This document shows, piece after piece, positions 1-17,036 of a stretch of 64,000 bases of DNA (its first letter is position 1; every line of letters starts with the position of its first letter). Position numbers and translations under genes: made by a program. The notes beneath the pieces were generated by a model. The model saw only the letters and a list, made by a program, of their open reading frames with translations, was not told the DNA's origin and ran no database searches. Origin of the DNA: Begonia masoniana (Eukaryota > Streptophyta > Magnoliopsida > Cucurbitales > Begoniaceae). The stretch covers positions 6,927,519 through 6,991,518 of the forward strand of contig CM039514.1 in the NCBI GenBank assembly GCA_022432975.1, in the 5' to 3' direction.

Positions 1-2
1 TT

Positions 3-4531
<4,529 letters not shown>

Positions 4532-5513
4532 GCAAGGTCTGGTTTCTTGTGGTTTTAGTTAAATGAATTGAGAGCATTGTAAATCTTCAAAAAGTAGGCA
4601 AAGACACTTAGAAATGTCGGTCCATCTCTTCTTGCTGTTCTTCTGGGGGATTCCTTTTTCTTTTTCAAAGAAGAGAAGTCCATTTGGGATTTGTTTAGCT
4701 TGTCTTAAATTTATTTAATGCGATTCATCTTTTTCTCTACCAATTGATCAATTAATGGCACATTCATTGTCATTGAGGTGACATTTACGAGTTATTAATT
4801 CTCGATATAAATTATACATTATTTTAACTATTTATAATATGTCGTATTAAACCATAAGCTTCCGCACGAAAATAAAAATGATATTATGATATTATAATTT
4901 TGACGGAAGGAACTGGAACCGGAATAAAAATCCCAAAAAGTCCGGATCGGTTCTGACTCGGAACCGGACCGTGCCCACCCCTAATTGATACATCGCAATG
5001 TCACTTACGCGTAGTAATTGAAGAAATTGAACGAACATTTGTCCGGGATCAAATAAACTCGACACGAGATTTCACTAACATAGAAAAAAAATATTTTATT
5101 ACACATGCATGAAGTAGGAAAGACAAATTGACACAACCTAAGCAAACCACAGTAACCATATGATGATCTTCAGTTATTGAAAATTACAACTTGGTAGATT
5201 TATGTATGCATACAACATGACAACAAACAAACAACATTAATTTTCCCAAAAAGGCTTAATGAGCCAGCATCATCATCATCATTATCTCTTACCCTTTTCT
5301 CTCCACCTCTTTTTTTTTTTAGAACCCGACTATTCGACTCTCTAGACAGAGGCATGCGATCGAAACGAACCCATGAAAAAGCAAGCAAGTAAGAAACCAC
5401 ACACATAGGAAGAGTTGGACCTGCTAAACGAAAAACTTGTGGCCAATTGCTCGAGAAAAACGGCTATATTGGAGTTGAGTTTTGGTCGAGAATTTTAAGT
5501 TTCCTCCTTGGTT
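4532..5513. other. Intergenic: convergent 3' flanks of GFAT and the DUF538 gene
   Basis: No gene. The part after 4531 is probably the GFAT 3' UTR. Around 4900-4985 is a short GC-richer patch with repeated CCGG and GGAACC words that ends in GTGCCCACCCCTAA, resembling the terminal sequence of small hAT-like elements. The stretch 5100-5513 is probably the 3' UTR of the minus-strand gene. The minus-strand ORF at 5200-5406 has no recognisable content. Confidence 0.5.
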
Positions 5514-5527
5514 TTATGATGCAGCTC

Positions 5528-7196
5528 TTAGGCTACTTCTTCGTCCACTTTCGTGCTCTGGGTTCTGTGTTTTAAGCTGATCATGAAAACAGTCAAAGAT
5601 TATCACGGAGTATCGAATTCAGCAAAATGCGATTTAGCTAAGTGTGATTGAGAGATGTTGATAGACAAAGCTTCCTCTAGCCTTTCTCAACAGGATCAGA
5701 ATGATAAATACTCGATCCAAAATAGACAACAATAAAACATTAATTGATCTTTTTCAGAAATATCTTGTCACATGATCCAATATTCATATCAAAACAATCT
5801 TAAAAAACAGAAAATACTTTGAAATGCCGAGGAATAACAGACTAAATAAAAACAATGCATTTATTTCGAAGACAAAATTAGAAACTAATGAAACTTCTCA
5901 AACTATTTAGGAACACCAGAAACTCAATCACAACTCTCATTCATGAAGCTAAAGCTCAATAAATTTATTTTGTATTTACATCAAAATTTTGCACGATCCA
6001 TTGATGAGCGGCCTAAAGATGCAGTAGATACAAGAATAAACACATCAGGAAATTTGGTTTTAGCTTAACATGCTACAAATTGACAAATCTTCTAAAGTAA
6101 GCCACAAATTTCAACTCTTCCCGTACAGAATTTTATATAAATGCTGTAAAATTCGCATATAATGAAAGTATCTTAGCATGCTATGAATTGGAAAACATGA
6201 CTCTTTTCATGAAGCTTCAAGCAAAAGTTCGATAAGTGAGACACTCTTTTTCTCAGATTCTTAGTTTTCTTATACAAATTTGGATACAATTTTCTTAAAA
6301 GAAGAGAAGATTTACACAACCAAAGAAAATAGCTTCATATTCTATGCAATGACAAAAAGTAACTGCAAATTATGAAGTCCCAAGCAAATATCCAAAAGAA
6401 AAATACTCAGTCTAGGGACATAAATTTTCCATTTCACAAAAGTTTCATGAAAACAAAGTAGCTTCACCTGCTATCTGTACTTATTCTAAGAACCATTTGT
6501 TTTTCCCAACAAAAATTGGAAGAAGTTCCGTTTTCCCCTCGAAATCTCAGTATTCATAGACGGATTTGGATAAAAAAATATCGGAAAATCTGCAGAAGAG
6601 AAGGAAAATATTGAATGAAACATTTTCTTCCCGCTGAAACGTACCTTAATTTCTGATTCGCTTCCATTTCCAGAATCTTCGCCGTCTCCTTTGGTGGGAT
6701 CAACCGGGTCAACGGCGGCGCAATCAGGCGGGAATTCAAACAGCGACAAAGAGAATTGTTTGTCCACAACACCCACATCGAAGTAAATCAAACCGGAGCT
6801 GGGTAAATCGACGCGAATACCTTTCACCGGGAACCAAAGGAAAAGCTCCTGCGCCGAAACGCCTGACAATTCTCCGATCTTCCCGGAGCTGAGGCGGCCC
6901 GTAACATTGAAGTCGTAGTGCACTTGGTTCTCGAATTTCGCGTTGCAGGGTTGGTCGAGAAAGACCTGGAAATGGCCGGTGGTCGAGTCAATTGAGAATT
7001 GGGTAATCCCCTTCGGGAATAGGCCGATTGGGAGTCCGTAGAGGCGGAGATTGTCGTAAATTGAAGACGGGTCTGCGGCTGCCGGAGGAGAGAACCCGAG
7101 GATGAGGACGAGAAAGGGAGAAAGAGTGAGGAAGATTGAGGATGAAAAGATGGGATTTCTGGGCGATGGGGGAGAACCCATCTTGGGTTTATGCAT
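5528..7196 (-). CDS. DUF538 family secreted protein
   Basis: A plant-specific DUF538 protein; the molecular function of the family is poorly known. Exon 1 runs 7196 down to 6645 (184 residues). I chose the ATG at 7196 (MHKPKMGS) because a signal peptide follows directly: the hydrophobic core IFLTLSPFLVLILGF, then a small-residue cleavage region (PPAAA). An in-frame ATG at 7316 lies in the CT-rich leader and is less likely. Family hallmarks are IYDNLRLYGLPIGLFPKG, FQVFLDQPCNAKFE, GVSAQELFLWFPVKGIRV and SGLIYFDVGVV. The donor is at 6644. The last exon is short and uncertain: acceptor AG before 5557 gives STKVDEEVA and a stop at 5528, while an acceptor just upstream, before 5564, gives another frame ending at 5514. 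The low-complexity acidic tail (GDGEDSGNGSESE) ends exon 1. The intron is about 1.1 kb. Confidence 0.85.
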
Positions 7197-7217
7197 CAAG
7201 TCCAATTTTTTTGGGTT

Positions 7218-7274
7218 TCTAGAGAGAGAGAGAGGAAGAGGGCGAGAAAGAGGGGTAGAGAGAGAGAGAGTTCT
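7218..7274 (-). promoter_or_regulatory. CT-rich 5' leader of the DUF538 gene
   Basis: On the plus strand this reads as GA/AGAG runs, so the minus-strand transcript has a pyrimidine-rich (CT) leader just upstream of the chosen ATG at 7196. Such CT microsatellites are common in plant 5' UTRs and core promoters. Role inferred only. Confidence 0.5.
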
Positions 7275-7389
7275 GCGAAGAAAAATGGAAGAGGGGAAGA
7301 GGAAGAAGACGAGCACACACAGGGCGGGACTATTATGGGATTGTGAGGTTTATGTCGAAGCTACAAGTCATACTCGCGCATAACGCGCG

Positions 7390-8951
7390 TGTCCATCACT
7401 TCCAACAATATCACTTAGGATAAATTGCAATTAAGTCCTTTAAAGTTATTTGAGAATTAAAATCTTAAGCTATTTGTTAAATAAATTAACCATCCGTCTT
7501 TCGGTTATAATTAATTTTGACATTATCGTCAATTTATATATCAAATTTAGCATGTATATCATGTTTTTTGAAAATAATTTATTTTATACCTAATTTCTAA
7601 TACCTTCAACGATTTTCAAATTATATTGATATCAGGTTATAATCAATAGATGATGTAAAAGTCAGGGGAATCAGGGTAAACAAATAATTAAATAAAAATA
7701 TTGTATACTTCAGTTGGATTTAACTGATAATTGACAGTAAGGTCTAAACTACTAATAATAAAAAGATGAATGTTGCGTTTGTAAAAAAAATAGTTTAAGA
7801 TATAAAACGTAGATAACTCTAAACAAAGTGATCTGACTTGCATTGTACCCTATCATGTAAAAGGCCATAGAACATTTCATCTTCGTGTGATTTGTTTATT
7901 GGTTTAGCCTACCCGAGATGTAAGATGATGATTTCCATAACGGGTATCACTCAATATTAATAAATCAAACATTTATGATTATATTCATCTCATTCCCAAT
8001 GGGTATGAAAATGGTGTCATTAGATTAGAAGTCCCGTTATTTTAAAATATAAGAGTCAATAAATATTATTTAATTATTTATAATTTATCATAATTATTTT
8101 ATATAGTCATATTCAAACTTACAATATAAATATAATATAATTTAAAGTAGGATTAATGTCACATATTGTGATTACTTTAAGGTTGTCCAAAGTAATATCT
8201 TTGTAGAGACTTAATCTTAGTCTATATAAATTTTTTACAAGACAATATAAGCTATTTTAAGATTAAGCAACTTAGTAAAGATAATCTCGAATGCATTGAT
8301 CACAACCGATGCATAAGCAGGTAAGAAATTATCCTTAATAACCGTCGGAGAAAAATAAAAAATTACATTTCTCAACTGAACAATAACTATAAAGAATTTT
8401 TGAAGTCAATATAAATTTAGCATATGACTGCTTTCTATATGAACATCGAACTCTTAACGTGTCGCATGGCTTATTTGGGTTGAGTTTTGTCACAAAAGAA
8501 TGTGATTTTAAATTGAGTTTTGATTCAAGTTGTTTAATGGGGACGTATTTCAATTGAATTATATCCTCTGGACTGTCATGTTTTATTGAATTTTCTTATT
8601 CAATTGGAGATTCAAATTAAAGATGTCGATTTTGAAAAATAAATACCCAACACCCGTTTTTAAACGACGACGAATCAAACCGGTTTTGATTAAGCTGAGT
8701 TGGTTTAGATCGATTTTGTCCCCTCTCGTTATTTTCTCTTTTTGTGGATCAAATGTACCAAAGTATAAAGATACATGAGAGAGTTATAAATAAGTAAAAC
8801 TACGAGGGTACAACAGCAATTTTAAAGAATGTAATTAGCCAAAGAAACCCAGAGGTTATTTAAGCCCTAATGTCGGAGCCCGTTATCATTTGGTTCATGA
8901 CGGGGATTTTTGAAGCGCGAAATCTGCTGCAGAGGAAGAAGAAGAGGCGCA
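7390..8951. promoter_or_regulatory. Divergent intergenic region between the DUF538 and LUC7 genes
   Basis: About 1.5 kb of AT-rich sequence separates two genes that point away from each other, so both promoters should lie here. The part 7420-7800 contains phrases such as ATTGCAATTAAGTCCTTT and a loose inverted counterpart near 7750-7800, suggesting an old small transposon. The stretch 8040-8330 is AT-rich with no coding content. A GC-richer patch at 8640-8720 has repeated CGG/CCGG words. No clear TATA box could be assigned. Confidence 0.4.
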
Positions 8952-11900
8952 ATGGATGCTCTGAGAAAGCAGCTGGACCAGCTGATGGGTGCTAACCGAA
9001 ACGGAGACGTGCGGGAAGTGAGCCGGAAGTATTATGATCGCGACGTCTGCCGGCTTTATTTGGTTGGGCTTTGTCCTCACGAACTGTTTCAGTTAACGGT
9101 ATGGTTGTTTATTTTTCGTGGATTTTATTTTATACTTTCGTGTTGAGAAAAATGGTGCTGTGTAGTAGTAGATTTTCTTTAAAAAATTTTAGATTTTGAA
9201 AAGTTTGTGGGTGGAAGTTTTCTGTGGGGAATGAATGTGGTGTATCTCTTTTTTCATGTGATTTGAAGCTGTAACATTTTTCATGTGGTGTATCTTTTTT
9301 ATTTTGGTTTCAGAAAATGGATATGGGTCCGTGTCCGAAGGTTCACTCGTTGCAGCTAAGGAAAGAGTATCCATGTTGGAGTTGTGTATGTTAATATTGG
9401 TATTTATACATATTCCTGATATTACCTGGTCTTCTTGACAAAAGTTTACCCAAGTAATAGTTCTTTCCAAAAAATCTAACTCACTCCCTCTTTAGAACAA
9501 TATCTACTGCTGCCAGCTTGCTATTTTGCCTTTCGGAACTTGTTCAATCCTTAACTAAAATGGAGGACAATGGTAGATTGTACATCGTTTTGAGGTTGGA
9601 AATGAAAATTATCTTTCAGAAAACTCACAAGTCATATCTGAATGATACTAAGTTATTTAGTTCTAGTCCGAATGGAGCGACTATGTGTCATTTCTGAGTA
9701 ACATTGGCCTGCCCAGTCACACTATATTGCTTCTTGGGATTATTTAACTATTTTTTAGATATCGAGAAGCCAAAGAGAAGGGAGTTGATAACTACGATCG
9801 TGACTTAGAGGATGTTATAGATCGACTTATCATTGAGTGTGATAGGAAAATTGCTAGAGCTCTTAAACGGCTTGAGGAAGAGGATGCAAAGGCTGCTATT
9901 GCAATTTCTGTCTCTGAGGTTACTCAGGTAACAGTGAACTTTTCATCATTCCATTATTGTCTAATTCCTTTGGGGCACGTTATTCTGCTTCGTCATTAGG
10001 ATCGTTTTGATTTTGTTTTTTCGTTTCTTGTCGGCAGACACCTGAAATACTTGAATTGTCAACACAAATAAAAGAAAAGTTGAAAGAAGTTGATCAATAT
10101 GGTAATCTCTTCTTCATTTGAAATATTATCAAATCATTTATATTCCTAAAATATTTTAATATCCCTGTCTTTTATTGTAATATCATATTTTTTTTGTGAG
10201 TTAGTCAAATAATTATAATCTATTTGTAGATCTTGAAGGCAAGACAGACTTCAAGATTAGATCTCTAGAGGTTTTAGAAGAGCTTCGAACCAAACGAGCT
10301 GACAAACAGGTAGATAATTATGCTATAATAACACACTGCCATTGGATATTTTAAGAAAAAAATTGTATTTTTTGAAACATCATTTTATGAATATATGTGC
10401 AATTAGTCTTACATTTGCAATATTTTTCAGTCCATGCTTCTCTTAGATGCCTTCAACAAAGATAGGGCATCCTTACCTCAACCCCTTTTAAATGCACCAC
10501 CGTTGGCACCTTTGCCTGTTGTGGCCCCTGATCCACGCACACAAGAGATGATAAATGAAAAGTTAAAGAAGGCAGAGGAGCTTGGTAAATTTCATCTAAC
10601 TTCAGAGATATTTAATATATAATTTATATTTTATCAGGTTGTTATTTTCTATATTTGTGATACGTCTTCATCTCTAATGATGTGTTTATTATATAAATGT
10701 ACCTTCCATATCTTGTGATAATCTGCCGTTGCACAAAGATTTGTTTTGCGACTTCAAAGCAAACTAACATTCTTGTTGTAAATTGAGAAATTTGGCAAGG
10801 ATTGACACTGGTAGTACTTATTTTAGTTGGTTTTGTTCCTTTCTTGTATGCTTGAGTGTTGTGTTTTGAATTCCTCTTTAAGTTTTATTTTTTCTCTAGG
10901 TGAGCAAGGATTAATTGATGAAGCACAGAAAGCATTGGAGGAAGCTGAAGCACTTAAAAAGGTTGTTCCCATTTCTCTCCTTTTTTTGGATGCTTAAAAG
11001 TAATGATTCTAAATTTTGCTTAACACCTTCACATCTCCCAAAACAACAACTTCTCTAGTCACATGATTTACTTTTTTTTGAAATATCAATGATTAATAGG
11101 TAATGAAAATGGCACAAATTCCATGTACAAACTAATAGAGGCTACAGTAGTTATGATCCTGGAAGCTTTTGCAGTGATAATTAAACTTACATTTCAGTTT
11201 CTCTAGAATGATTAATTTTTAGTCACGGTGTGTGTAATGACATATTTTTCTTCTTCCTTAGCTACCTGCAAGGCAGGAACCTGTGCTGGATTCATCCAAG
11301 TACACTGCTGCTGATGTGCGAATTGTAAGTTTGTTCTTGTCATGCCCTATGTAGTTGTATATATATAAACTAGGTGTGTGTGTGTAGTTGTGTGTGTCGA
11401 GAAAATAAATTTGGACCTTATTGTCCATGTGAGTTTTAGAATTACTAATTTTCCTTTGAAAGTAATAAGTACTAATCGTTAGTAATACTTCTAAAATCAA
11501 ATTTTAACCTTTCTGAAAATAGTTCATCTGGACAACTAATGATCTATAGCTTTTAAATATGGAAACAAAATCATATTTTCTTTTGAAATATTTGAAATCA
11601 CCCATATTGATCTTATGTTATGATCATGCTTATATCAAGTATTAAAAAAATGGTTGATCTCTTACATTTATTATGAATATCTAACAATTGTTGTTTAATA
11701 AGATCAGTTATATGATGGAAACTTTTATGTTATTTCTAAATTGCTCAATTTAAAATGATATTTCTTTATTAAACTTAAAATTGAAATCCCCATTTTTTAA
11801 ATCTAACTTAATTTTAAGTTGATTTTTTTATTAATATTTATGAATGAAATAAGCGACAACCTTTTTATTAGGTTACAATAAATGCAAATATGGATTTATC

Positions 11901-14900
11901 ATATATGATATCTTTTTTGTTTTTTCATTCTATTATTTTAATGGAAAATATGAAAGTAATCTAATTATTTGATTTTGTTTTGGAAAAAAGTTATATGCAT
12001 GTGTATTGGACATGACCTTAAATTATGACATCTCAAGATGCACATACAAATGCATTTTTATTGATCCCTAGAAACCAATATTCAAAGAATTGCATAAATA
12101 TAGATTTTTTTAATCTGGGAGAACATAGCATGAACAAAGTGTTGCACACTGGTTCCTGATAATCATACATCTGCCAGTCTTTTAAGTTGTGAGGAATTGA
12201 TCGAATGTGTGAATATATTTTCGCTCTTTCAATAGGCATCTGTCAAAGAAACCTTTAGTGTATTGTTTTTGATTAAATGAACGGTTAAACATCTATCTTT
12301 GGTTTTATTACAGACTGATCAAAAGTTACGTGTCTGTGATATATGTGGAGCATTTTTGAGCGTCTATGACAGGTAAAAAGTCGTCTTCTACCTTTGGAAA
12401 TTGTCAAGTGTTTATTAGCTTCTGAGGCAACTGTAGAATAGGTTTTAAGTGGTTCATCTTTTGACCCAACGATTATACCTCCTTGTCACCAGCAGGCTCT
12501 TTGGCCCAGTTTTACGAGGATTACTTTTGCAGCTAAAGAATGTGCGTTATTTCTGTTTTATGTTTGTGGATCGTGCTATTGTTGGCTATAATGTTATAGG
12601 GTCGATAGTCCTCGAATATTATAATGTGCTGTTTTTATTCCTGATTAATAGAAGGATATGATTTTATTGTTTCAGTGATCGCCGTTTAGCTGATCATTTT
12701 GGAGGAAAGCTTCACCTAGGCTACATGCAAATCCGTGATAAGTTAGCTGAGCTTCAGGTAATATAATATCCTGTGGCAGATATATCTTTTACTTTTACTT
12801 TTATCCTCCCATGGATTTAATATTTATGTGATTTTTAATGATATTTTTTATTTCGCAAAAACAAAATAAATCTTAAAACCTTTATTTAAAGGAAAACAAT
12901 GGATAAGCGATTGGTTATTATGACTAATTGGGTCTGGTGCTGGTATAATATTTCAAATTCTTCTATTGAGTTGCCTTGTTAGTATTATGACTCTGAGTTT
13001 TTTCTAATATCTGTAAAGAGTGACTTTATGCATTTGAAAAAGAATATTTGATTTCATTTTATCACAGTAGTTACAGTAGGTTTTTGTTAGGAATATTATT
13101 AAGAGGGGTAATGTTTTTATTATCTATTAGAGTTAAGGGTAAATGGAGAATTAGAGGGAATAAATGGGTTAGGAGTTATGTGGGGGGTGGTGAGTGATGG
13201 AGGGAGAAGATAATATTGGGAAATAGTGGGAGAGTGCAAAGGCTCTACAATTCCTTTGCAAGGGAGAGAGTGGAGGCTCTAAAATTCCTCTGCATTTGTG
13301 TTGGGTTGTTCTGGTTTATTTTCGGTGGAAATACAGAATACATGATATCTAACATTGGTATCAGAGCAATATTACTTGGGCAATGGCAGGAAAGAAACCT
13401 TCACAGGCGCTGGAGAAGTCAAGTTTGAGCGATGCCCAGATTGCTCAAAATGAACTATGACAAGAAATAGGCAATGTCAAAGAGAGCATTGCCTGTCTGT
13501 CGGAGTTGAAATGCGACATGGCAATGGTCATGGCGAACCTGAAGTCCCTGGCCGAGGCTATATATTCGGCACCTCCATGGCAACGGGACAAAGGAAAACA
13601 AAAAAGTTAGTGAAGAAGTGGTGGGGCAATCGAGCTGCCTAGGAGAAGGGTCCAGAGTAAGAGATGGAGAAGGATGGGAGCAAGCTTACCTGAATCGCCG
13701 GGTGGAAATGCCGGTTTTCGCGAGGGGTGATCCAGATGATTGGATATTCCGAGTCGAGCGATTCTTTGTGCTCCAACCACTTGCGGAACTGGAGAAACTT
13801 CATTGGGTGGCTGTGCACTTGGAGGGCGAAGAGCTGGCCTGGTTTCAATGGGAGGAGCGTCGGCGTCCATTCCGCAGCTGGGCCGACTTCCGTTGCCTCT
13901 TGCTGGAACGCTTCCGATCGTCTCTCGAAGGGACAATATCGGAGCGATTTCTGCAACTGAAGCAGACGTGCTCAGTGCGAGATACTGCCAAAGGTTTGAG
14001 CGAGCTGCTTCTCACTTTTCAAACCTACCAGAGCATTTGTTGGAAGCCCAGTTCATGACAGGACTGAGGTCGAAAGTTCGCGCCGAGCTCTTGGTACTGC
14101 GACTGCCGGGACTCGATCGAATGATGGAAGCTGCGCAGAGGGTAGAAGACAAGTTCTGGTTACTTTTGCAAACAAAACCAGAACTAGGCGAAACAGGGGG
14201 CCAATATTATGTTGGACCGGGCCCAGGGGTAAAAGAAAAAGAACCTCCCAAACCAGGTTGGGTTGGACAGCAACTACTTCATGGGGCCATGACCAACCGG
14301 CCACCAATTAGCCCAGCCCGAGCTGGGTCTCCTCTCCCAGGGATATATGCGCAACGAGAGGGGATTTCTTCTCCCGATACGCATGCACAGCACAACAGAA
14401 AATTAGTATTAGCAAATCCCTCCCGGCCAGCGTACACACAGCAGAGTGGGACGACAAGTACGGTGCACCCATTCCGGCCGGCGTCTTCTTTTCGGCGATT
14501 GACATAAACAGAACTACTGGCTAAGAGAGAAAAAAGTCTTTGTTATCGCTGCGACGAACGTTTCTTCCCAGAGCATTGATGCGAGGCCAAAGAATTGTTG
14601 GTACTGCTTTGTCAAGAGGGAGAGGGTGTGGCCAAGGAATCACCAAACAGAGAGGATGAGACGCCGGGATTTGCTGCACCAACCGAGCTGCCATTAGAGC
14701 TGCAACAGTTTTCACCAAATTCCATTGCGGGATGCTTTGCACTTCTTGCAAGAATAGCGAAGGGGAAGGAAATTGCTTGGGGATAAGGCAGTTCAATTTT
14801 CCAATTCCACTATGAGGACAAGGTGAAATTTTAGGCGGCCGGTATTGTTAGGAATATTATTAAGAAGGGTAATGTTTTTATAATCTATTAGAGTTAAGGG

Positions 14901-17036
14901 TAAATGGGGAATTAGAGGGAATAAATGGGTTAGGAGTTTGTTAGGATTTTGGGGGTTATATATGTGGGGGGAGGTGAGTGATAGAGGGAGAAGAGAATAT
15001 TAGTGGGAGAGTGCAAAGACTCTATAATTCCTCTGCAAGGGAGAGAGTGGAGGCTCTAGAATTCCTCCACGTTTGTGTTGGTTCTAGTTTATTTTATGTG
15101 GAAATGCAAAATACAGGATATCTAACAGTTTTATGGCTGCGATTATGTTTTTTAATTAGAGACCATGAACATATCTTTTGAAACACGTGAATTTATATTA
15201 CATTGAGATGATTTAGAAAAGAAAGACATGTTCCTTCTTAAGCCACTAGATTGATCATCACCTTGGAGGAAGGGTTCACTAGATTCCTCTGGGTTGCTCC
15301 CTAGTAACGCAAAGACCCTTTCAGTTAATCATTTAACAATGATCTGTTTTAAAAGTGAGCAGGTTAAAATGATTAGGTTCTGACTTGAAGGAATAGTTAG
15401 TTGAGGTCTAAACTACACCCCAGTGAGATCTATTTTACATAGTTGACTGACAGAGAAGCAATTCTTGCGTTAGATCAATGCCAAATAGATGTGTTCTTTG
15501 AAGGGAAGAAGAGGAAAATGTAAAGTGAGGTGGTTGTAGCTCTTTGGGCTTCAGCATTCTACTTGGTTTTTTTTTTGCGAAATTCTAGAAAAAAGAGGGT
15601 CCCATGGAGTGGATGGGGGTAGGTAGAGCGTATGAAGATAAATAGACAAGATTCATGCCGTTTTATTTGTTTTGGTGTGCTTGTAAGAAAAAGCATAAAG
15701 CGAGTTTTGAGAGGGAACCTGAAGGTTTCTTTTTGTAAAACTCATGATTGGTGTGGAGACAAATTTTTCCTATTTGTTTTGTAACTGCTTGTTAATAAGA
15801 TGAGAAAAAGGAGTGCCTCATTTGCAATCTTAACTTGAACAAGCATTTTAGTTTGAAAGAGAGTGCTTTTCTGAAGTTTTATGTCGGCTGTGCAGTTTCT
15901 TTGTATCTTATTTGTTACCTTTTTAAGGGGGCAGATGAGTGAATGATCCCCATTGTTATGCTATTTTTTTCTAATATTTGTGGCTTAAGATTTTTGAAGA
16001 AGTTTCTTTTATCACCTTCTTCATTGATGTGCTAACCTACGAGTAAGCCTCTATATATTGATCTTTCATGGTAATTTATTTGTCAGGAGGAAAGAAACAG
16101 AAGTCGCAAGGTTAGCCGATCAGATGAAAGAAGGTTCGCAGTCTTTCCTCAATACATGGTTTATCTTTTCTTGCTGCACTCAATAGATGTGTGTGTGTAT
16201 TGAAATTTATATTATTAGATCCAAGGAGCGAAATAGAGAACCTGATCGTGGGCCCAGTAAGGACCGTGAACAAAGTGATAGTCGTGACCGTGGAAGGGAT
16301 CGTGATCGTAGGAGCAGAGATCATGAGAGGTATAATGACCGAGAACGTGGATATGAACGAGACCGCAATAGAGATTCAGGTCGTTCATATGATTCTAGAA
16401 ATCGCCGCAGATCACGATCACGATCAGCGGAGCGCGAACGACCTCGAGATTATGATCGCTACAGGTAACTTTATCCTTTTATCATCTTGGTTGCTGATTT
16501 ATTTGACAATATTGTTTTTTGATTGATCTCTTTGTCAAAATCAACACCTAGTTTTCTGCCCACATGCTTACATATTATCTGTCCGGAAGATGATTGTGAA
16601 TGTGCATATTTATTCTTCTTAATTTTTTTTAATTGCTCAATGAGCTTATACATTTGAATATTGCGAAACTAATCCATTCTTTCCCTTTTCGAAAATGAGC
16701 AATGAATACTAGACTGTAGCTAATTTTACTGTCAAATTTATAACCTCTCCGTTATGTACATTGTCAGTGTTGTTCCAATTGTGATGATATTTGGTTTGCT
16801 GTAAGGATTAGTGTTATTCTTACATTTTTTTTTAAAAGAAAAAACTTGTGGTATTGAAAATTGACTTTATTTGTGGAATATTGAAAACAATAGCAGGGTG
16901 AGCCTGGTGTAAAGTCATACCACCCCCTGTCTATGATTGATTGAGGCTTATTATTATTATTATGATTTCAGTTTATATTAATTTTTCATGTACTAATGTT
17001 CTTTCTTCTTCGCCCAGGCGTCATGATCGATATTAA
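8952..17036 (+). CDS. LUC7-like U1 snRNP-associated splicing factor
   Basis: LUC7 proteins belong to the U1 snRNP in the nucleus and help select 5' splice sites. Thirteen phase-compatible exons: 8952-9098, 9314-9366, 9759-9927, 10038-10101, 10230-10309, 10431-10584, 10900-10961, 11262-11324, 12314-12372, 12676-12757, 16087-16133, 16219-16464, 17018-17036 (414 residues). The start MDALRKQLDQLMG is the family's conserved N-terminus; an upstream in-frame ATG at 8910 would add 14 unlike residues. The first zinc finger (CCCH type) spans CRLYLVGLCPHELF to GPCPKVH. A coiled-coil-rich middle follows (EKLKKAEELGEQGLIDEAQ). The second finger (C2H2 type) is CDICGAFLSVYDSDRRLADH with a downstream HLGYMQIRDKL block. 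The C-terminus is RS/RE/RD-rich and ends RRHDRY. Intron 10 (12758-16086) is 3.3 kb because an LTR element sits in it in the sense orientation. Exon 7 uses a GTTGTT donor. Confidence 0.95.
13085..13354 (+). repeat. 5' LTR of the gag-only element
   Basis: 270 bp, TG to CA ends. Compared with the 3' LTR it lacks about 20 bp near 13175 (the TTGTTAGGATTTTGGGGG segment) and has a few substitutions and small indels elsewhere. Confidence 0.9.
13356..13367 (+). other. Primer-binding site (initiator tRNA-Met)
   Basis: TGGTATCAGAGC follows the 5' LTR by one base. This is the standard plant LTR-retrotransposon primer site for initiator methionine tRNA. Confidence 0.9.
13383..14790 (+). pseudogene. Broken gag of the intronic LTR element
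   Basis: The frame opens with MAGKKPSQALEKSSLSDAQ at 13383 and meets a TGA after QNEL. A second stretch, 13618-14000, encodes the gypsy-type capsid core (MPVFARGDPDDWIFRVERFF, LHWVAVHLEGEELAWFQW, RFRSSLEGTISERFLQL). Near 14000 the reading moves to another frame (LPEHLLEAQFMTGLRSKVRAE to about 14170). A zinc-knuckle remnant, CYRCDERFFPEH then a stop then C, lies near 14540-14580. At least two frame changes and several stops mean it makes no full Gag. Assigned to Ty3/gypsy gag by this pattern. Confidence 0.8.
14846..15127 (+). repeat. 3' LTR of the gag-only element
   Basis: 282 bp, same ends as the 5' LTR. It is immediately followed by the GTTTT target duplication. Confidence 0.9.

Larger units (their letters stand above)
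13080..15132 (+). mobile_element. Gag-only LTR retrotransposon (Ty3/gypsy-like, TR-GAG type) with 5 bp target duplication
   Basis: Complete non-autonomous element in LUC7 intron 10. The two LTRs are 13085-13354 and 14846-15127; both start TGTTAGGAATATT and end GATATCTAACA. They are flanked by the 5 bp duplication GTTTT at 13080-13084 and 15128-15132. A primer-binding site complementary to initiator tRNA-Met, TGGTATCAGAGC, lies at 13356-13367, one base after the 5' LTR. The interior holds a broken gag only; I find no protease, reverse transcriptase, RNase H or integrase before the 3' LTR. The element is in the same orientation as the host gene and is presumably spliced out with the intron. Confidence 0.92.

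Noticed and set aside
13607..13956. Antisense ORFs opposite the intronic gag
   Set aside because: They mirror the GC-richer gag coding strand and have no homology I can recognise.
16191..16526. Alternative frame through the LUC7 RS-rich exon
   Set aside because: Shadow of the repeated RDR/RE codons; the true frame has correct phases on both sides.
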